NCBI GenBank assembly: GCA_003427395.1
Contig: BFEA01000306.1
Coordinates: 1,757,235-1,797,502, forward strand
Source: Chara braunii
Lineage: Eukaryota; Streptophyta; Charophyceae; Charales; Characeae
Length of the DNA stretch: 40,268 nt
Direction: 5' to 3'
The notes under the pieces were generated by a model. It saw only the letters and a list, made by a program, of their open reading frames with translations, had not been told where the DNA came from and did no database searches. A program made the translations under genes and the position numbers. Below are positions 35,650-40,268 of the stretch, one piece after another; within the stretch, counting starts at the first letter, position 1; every line of letters begins with the position of its first letter.

Positions 35650-38600
35650 GTGTGCGGCATCTTCTCCGTTCGGCAACGGCGACTTATCGTCTTCAAGTGG
35701 TTTTTCACGGGATTCAGCGCGCGAGCTCAACATAGAGGTATTGGACCCACTCACGTTCGAGGATTTTGCATGGCTTCCTCTCCCGACCACGGGCCACTTG
35801 TCGGGACTGCAATGCGCAGCACTATGCGCTCATCTTCACACGTACTTATCCTTTTATGCACCTCCAACTCGTCGACGGATGACGAAGTCGCGGTGGGGGA
35901 CATCCTTGCATATGTTACCAAGGTGGCCAGCGAGTTTCGCAATCCGCGGTTTGACGACAACAACGCACCACTCCTCTATATTCGCATCCAAGTTGGGCAA
36001 GCGTCCTGCAGTGCTTTGCTGGACAGTGGCGTGTCTCGCAATTTTATGAGCCAAGCCTTTATGCAAAGGGCTGGCCTTGGTGCACAAGTTCGAAGGAAGG
36101 CAAATTCAACGACGATCAAGTTGGCGGACGAAAGGATGCAGCAACTTATCGACTACATCGAGGCCGTACCGGTGTATTTCGCACCTCATGCATGAGAACC
36201 GGTGACATTTGACATTTTGGACACGGACTTCGACATTGTTTTGGGAATGCCTTGGCTTGCAAGTGCGGATCACACGGTCAACTTCCACCGGCGGACTCTT
36301 ACCGTTCGCGACGCTTTCGGCGTCGAAGTGTCGTGTACTATTCCTCTTCCGCACCCTTCGATTCGGTGCCAAGTGGTGACGGCCAAGTCATTCCGGGCTA
36401 CTTGTGCTTACGAGCAGCCCGACGAAATCGGCCTATGTTTCCTACGGACCGTCGCAGTAGCCGACTCTTCACCCACGGACTTGTCTTCAGACCCTTGTGT
36501 GTTGCGGTTGCTTGACGAGTTCGCCTACATCGTCGAGTCACCTACCGGTGTGATGCCGGATCGGCCGATCTCTCACGACATCATTCTTGAGGCCGGTGCC
36601 GTGCCGCCGAAAGGTTGCATTTATGGCATAAACGAGAAGGAGCTTACGGTCCTCCGCGCACAACTCGATGATTTGTTGGAAAAGGGATGGATCCGCCCTA
36701 GTAGCTCTCCATACGGAGCGCCAGTTCTCTTCGTACGGAAGAAGAACAAAGATCTACGATTGTGCAACGACTACCGCAAGCTCAACGCGCAAACCGTCAA
36801 TAATGCGGGGCCTCGTCCTCGCATCGATGACCTTCTTGAGCGATTGGGCGGCGCAAAGTATTTTTCTAAGTTGGATTTGAAGTCGGGATATCATCAAATC
36901 TCGATCCGACCGAACGATCGTTACAAATCCGCGTTTAAGACGCGGAATGGGCATTTTGAGTGGGTGTCACGCCTTTTGGCCTCACCAACACCCCGGCGAC
37001 CTTTCATACGGCAATGACCAACGAGTTTCGTGCATTGTTGGACCGGTTCGTGCTGGTCTACTTAGACGATATTCTTGTCTATAGCCGGTCATTGGAGGAT
37101 CATCTTGAGCACCTTCGACGAGTGTTGTAGACGCTCCGCCGCGCTAAGTACAAGGCCAACAACGACAAGTGCAAATTTGTCCGGCACGAGATGGAATACT
37201 TGGGCCATTTTGTCACACCGGAGGGCATCAGTCCGCAATCGGACAAGACTCAAGCCATCCAAGAGTGGTCGGAGCCACGGAACGTCACGGATGTCCGTTC
37301 GTTCCTTGGTCTCGCCGGCTACTACCAACGTTTTATCAAGGGCTACTCGAAGATCGCGGTCCACTTGACCAAGCTTCAATGCGAGGATCGACCGTTTGAC
37401 TTGGGAGAGGAGGCCTCGAGAATCATTCTTGGCTCTCAAAGCCGCGCTATTATCTGCGGAGGTCTTGCGCATATACGACCGAATGCATCCGGCTATGCCA
37501 TTGGTGTCGTCCTCGAGCAACACGATGGCGTGGACTGGCACCCAGTCGAGTATTTCAGCAAGAAAGTGCCCGTCGTGCACTCCATTGACGATGCACGCAA
37601 GGAGCTCCTCACCTTCGTCCACGCGCTCAAGCGGTGGCGACACTTCCTCCTTGGTCAAAGCCGATTCCGATGGGTAACGAACAACAATCCGTTGGTCTTT
37701 TACAAGACCCAAGACACCGTCAACAACACCATCGCTCGATGGATGGCTTTCATGGACCAGTTTGACTTCGTTCCCGATCACATTCCAGGGAAGTCGAACT
37801 GTTTTGCGGATGCTCTCTCACGGCGTCTGGATCATTGTATCGCGGTCTATTCAACCTTTGAGATCGACAATGACCTGCCGGACAGCTTCATCCGCGGCTA
37901 CCAAGCCGACCCCGAGTTTCGCGACAAGTATGCGAATTGCTCCTCTCCTAATCCAGCGCCTTTTCACTACCAGATACAAGAGGGGTACTTGCTTGTCCAC
38001 ACACGGGGGAAGGACCTTCTATGCGTACCGAGTGACCCTCACTTGCGTACACAGCTTCTTGGTGAGTTCCACAATGCTCCAGCCACCGGACATTTTGGAG
38101 TCAATCGCACGATTGGCCGACTTCGCGAGCGATTTTGGTGGCCCGGCCTTCTCGGCGACGTCACATGCTATTGTGAGTCATGTGAGGTTTGTCGATGCTG
38201 CAAATCCCACAACCATCGTCCATACGGCGAGTTGCGACCATTACTGGTCCCCTTGCGGCGAAGGGAAGCGATTGCCATGGACATCACCGGCCCGTTCCCC
38301 AATCACAAGACCGATGTGGATGGGATTCTCATGGTGGTCGACCAACTCACCAAGTTCGCCATGTTTTTGCCTTGCCGCTATCATGCTAGGGCACCGAAGT
38401 TGGCCGAGGTTCTTTGTGCCGGTTGGATTCGCACCAAGGGTTACCCCAAGGAAATCGTTTGCTACCATGACACTCGGTTCATGTCCGATTTTTGGTTGGC
38501 GCTCATCAAACGATGTGGCTAATCTCTCAAGCCAAGTTCGGCTCGCCACCCCCAAACCGATGGCCAAACAGAGAGGGCGCATCAGACCGCACAAGTGCTC

Positions 38601-39424
38601 CTTTGCACTCTCATCCGCCCTGACCAGAAGGATTGGGTTGAGCGGCTGCCGGATGTCGAGTTGGCCTACAAATCGTCCATCCACCCGGCTATCGGGATGT
38701 CGCCCTTCGAGTTCGAGCACGGCTCGCCGGTCACTTCGCCGTTGGACACAATCATTCCACGAACAGCCGAGAGCGACAACCATCTTCTTTTCTTGCGTCG
38801 GATGCAAGAGCTACTTGTCAAGGCACGCGACCAGATGGCCAGGACGCAGCATCGCATGAGCCAACAGGCTAATCGCCAGCGTCTCCCTTGCCCATTCAGC
38901 GTCGGTGATCTCGTGTGGGTTTCCGCCGTGGAATTCAGCCTTGAACAAGATCTCTCTCGCAAGCTCCTCCTGAAATGGATCGGGCCCTGGCCGATCGGGG
39001 CACCCGTTGGGGATGCACCCGAGGGACCTTCCTTCACTATTCAGGTGCCGCCCACTTGCTCGTCTACCCAGTCTTTCATTGCTCCAAGTTGGCTCTTAGC
39101 ACGCCAGTGGAATGTGACGATTTTCTCGGGCAATGTTCGCAAGACCCACCCTTTATGGACGGTTTTCAGGAGGTCGGCGACATCATTTCCTAGCGACGCT
39201 ACGACAACAGGCCAACCGAGTACTTGGTCCATTTTGCATACTGCACACACCGAGCAGACCGTTGGTTGACCCGTGTGGAACTTCAAGCAACAGCTCCAAA
39301 CGTTCTTGCACGCTACGAACGCAAGATGCAAGGCAAGCCGGTCTCTTCGGCTCCACGCCGCACCCGCGTCCAGGTTCCACCTTCAGATCGTCAGCTTCGC
39401 CCTCGCCCCGGCTTGACTTCATAA
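35650..39424 (+). pseudogene. Element E pol: protease, RT, RNase H, integrase, chromodomain-like tail
   Basis: Frame 35650-37017 is open except for TGA at 36193. It holds protease (ALLDSGVSRNFMS, DSG at 36022-36030; FDIVLGMPWL) and RT fingers and palm start (SPYGAPVLFVRKKN; DLKSGYHQISIRP). A frameshift near 36960 leads to a second frame with YLDD (37059-37070), TAG at 37128, thumb (EMEYLGHFVTPEGI), RNase H (ELLTFVHALKRWRHFLLG) and integrase. Integrase motifs are HHCC (EFHNAPATGHFGV; CESCEVCRCC), D (MDITGPF), D (CYHDTRFMSD), TAA at 38520, and E in HPQTDGQTERAH. Between 37390 and 37490 coding moves to another frame (LALKAALLSAEVLRIYD) and the RNase H TTDA motif is lost. The tail after 39040 is split between frames: VYPVFHCSKL, then RWLTRVELQATAP, chromodomain-like. 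It ends at TAA 39422-39424. Confidence 0.92.
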
Positions 39425-39436
39425 GGAGGGGGGGGG
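39423..39436 (+). promoter_or_regulatory. Polypurine tract of element E
   Basis: AAGGAGGGGGGGGG, pure purine, directly before the 3' LTR start. Confidence 0.85.
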
Positions 39437-40268
39437 TGTTACATGTTGCGCCTGCACACGAGGGCCATTTTCCAGGCCCTGCGTCCCTCAGGCTGAAAGC
39501 CTGAAAACCAGGGCCTACAGGCCCCGTGTCTGTTCAGCTCGAAAGCCTGAAAAACAGGGGCCTACAGACCGTGTGTCGTTTCAGACTAAAAATGGCAGTA
39601 GCCTTTTTAGCCTGAAATGAAGGGCCATTTTCGGTCCTTCACCAGACCGACCTGCCCTTAAACTCAGGCACCAAACCAGGGTTTTAGGAACAGGCTATTT
39701 TTGGCATGTTCCCACGACAGCTGCAGCGCCAGACCCTGGCTCAGTTTGGCATTGGCAAGAGCAGCCTCCTGGACTGCCCGCCCTGCAACTGCAGGCAGTC
39801 GGAGGCAGTCAGGAGACAGGCCGAGGTAGTACATAAGGACTTCCCATGCACTTCACGAGCAGGCAGGAGGCAGTCAGTAGTCTTCAGGATTCGGCAGCAA
39901 CACTCTGGAGGAGCGCTGCAGGAGTAGTTTTAGCGTTAGCAGCAGTCTTCAGCGCTGGGCGCTAGTAGCGTTAGTTGTAGTCTTCAGCGCTGGGCGCCAT
40001 AGCTAGAGTAGTACTAGAGAGAGAGAGATTGGGCGGAGGCCAGGGATACTTACCTGCAACACCGTTGCTCCGACTTCGTCTTCGAGGTACCTGGCACTTA
40101 CCTGCAGCACCGTTGCTCCGGCTTCGTCTTCGAGGTACCTGCAACACAACGCCATCTTCACAAGTTAGTACCGGACACATGAGAGAGAGAGTTCTTCTTC
40201 TTCCTCTTCTCAGTCCACCATCTCCTTCTCACCCTCTCGCTATCTGACTTCACTGCATCAGCAGACTA
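39437..40268 (+). repeat. Element E 3' LTR (cut by the window end)
   Basis: Starts TGTTACATG right after the polypurine tract and matches E' (30473-31253) and, outside the deleted segment, the 5' LTR. It includes palindrome GGGCCTACAGGCCC (39511-39524) and repeated AAAGCCTGAAAA-CAGGG units. A 48-base tandem duplication (40048-40095 and 40096-40143) is not present in the other two copies. Relative to E' it lacks about 20 bases around the TATA box. Confidence 0.92.
40048..40143 (+). repeat. 48-base tandem duplication in the E 3' LTR
   Basis: Units 40048-40095 and 40096-40143, each starting ACTTACCTGCA and containing CTTCGTCTTCGAGGTACCTG, differ at a few positions. Each unit starts with an antisense splice-donor-like word. 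Confidence 0.88.

Larger units (their letters stand above)
31887..40268 (+). mobile_element. Element E: Ty3/gypsy chromovirus-type retrotransposon, 3' LTR cut by window end
   Basis: 5' LTR 31887-32775, PBS 32778-32789, leader, gag from 33693, pol 35650-39424, polypurine tract 39423-39436 and 3' LTR from 39437. LTRs begin TGTTACATG and the 5' LTR ends CATGTAACA, a perfect 9-base terminal inverted repeat. Gag carries an organellar insertion. The right target-site duplication lies outside the window, so the left flank GAAGAG cannot be tested. Confidence 0.92.

Noticed and set aside
37089-38807. Minus-strand frames of 230 and 188 codons opposite E pol
   Set aside because: They are shadows of RT/RNase H and integrase coding on the plus strand, with no similarity of their own.

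Overview
This window looks like nuclear DNA of a streptophyte (green-plant lineage). A charophyte alga such as a Chara relative would fit, but I cannot prove the species. The evidence is almost wall-to-wall Ty3/gypsy (chromovirus-type) LTR retrotransposons, primer-binding sites of the initiator-Met-tRNA type (TGGTATCGGAGC), several GC-rich LTRs over 1 kb long, and small fragments that look organellar. There are single N bases at 5526 and 18290 and a 120-N gap at 24134-24253, so this is a draft assembly. I find no convincing intact host gene. Every retroelement is decayed by stops, frameshifts and deletions.

Layout. Element A is on the minus strand: gag from 4255 down to about 2350, then protease, RT and RNase H down to 545. 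Its integrase is missing, and 1-544 is unrecognised. Element B (+) has an LTR end at 5453, a PBS at 5457, a long leader rich in TGACGTGGCA motifs, and a gag (6609-7798) cut off by a 449-bp repeat called R. From 8239 to 9431 there is no gene: a GA microsatellite, a TATA box and a small conserved RNA-like hairpin module. An organellar-type tRNA-Asp lies at 9581-9654. Element C (+) runs as gag-pol from 9787 to 14396. A TATA-bearing U3-like stretch follows, then the second copy of R (14922-15369) and a group II intron 3' fragment with a textbook domain V (15436-15469).

Element F (+) has its LTR end at 15838, PBS at 15840 and leader at 15852-17213. At what looks like the start codon of its gag it is split by element D (17214-26229). 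D is the best-preserved element, with paired LTRs, a CATG target-site duplication, PBS, gag, pol and PPT. F resumes at 26231 with gag and a badly decayed pol, and is cut near 30470 by a partial E-family LTR (E', 30473-31253). After an unrecognised 0.6-kb stretch, element E starts at 31887 with LTR, PBS, an AT-rich leader, gag, pol, PPT and a 3' LTR that runs off the window end. E's gag is interrupted by a mitochondrial-like insertion carrying tRNA-Gly(UCC) and the first codons of rps4.

How the parts relate. Within each element, LTRs drive transcription, tRNA-iMet primes reverse transcription at the PBS, Gag packages the RNA, and protease, RT, RNase H and integrase copy and insert it. The C-terminal chromodomain-like tails in C, D and E would steer integration to chromatin. 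Nesting gives relative ages: D is younger than F, and the E-family LTR E' entered or replaced F's 3' end. The features least explained by ordinary transposon decay are: (i) arrays of a bZIP-type motif, TGACGTGGCA, in the leader regions of two different elements in opposite orientation; (ii) leader hairpins that are perfect or show a compensatory change; (iii) three separate organelle-derived RNA gene or intron fragments.
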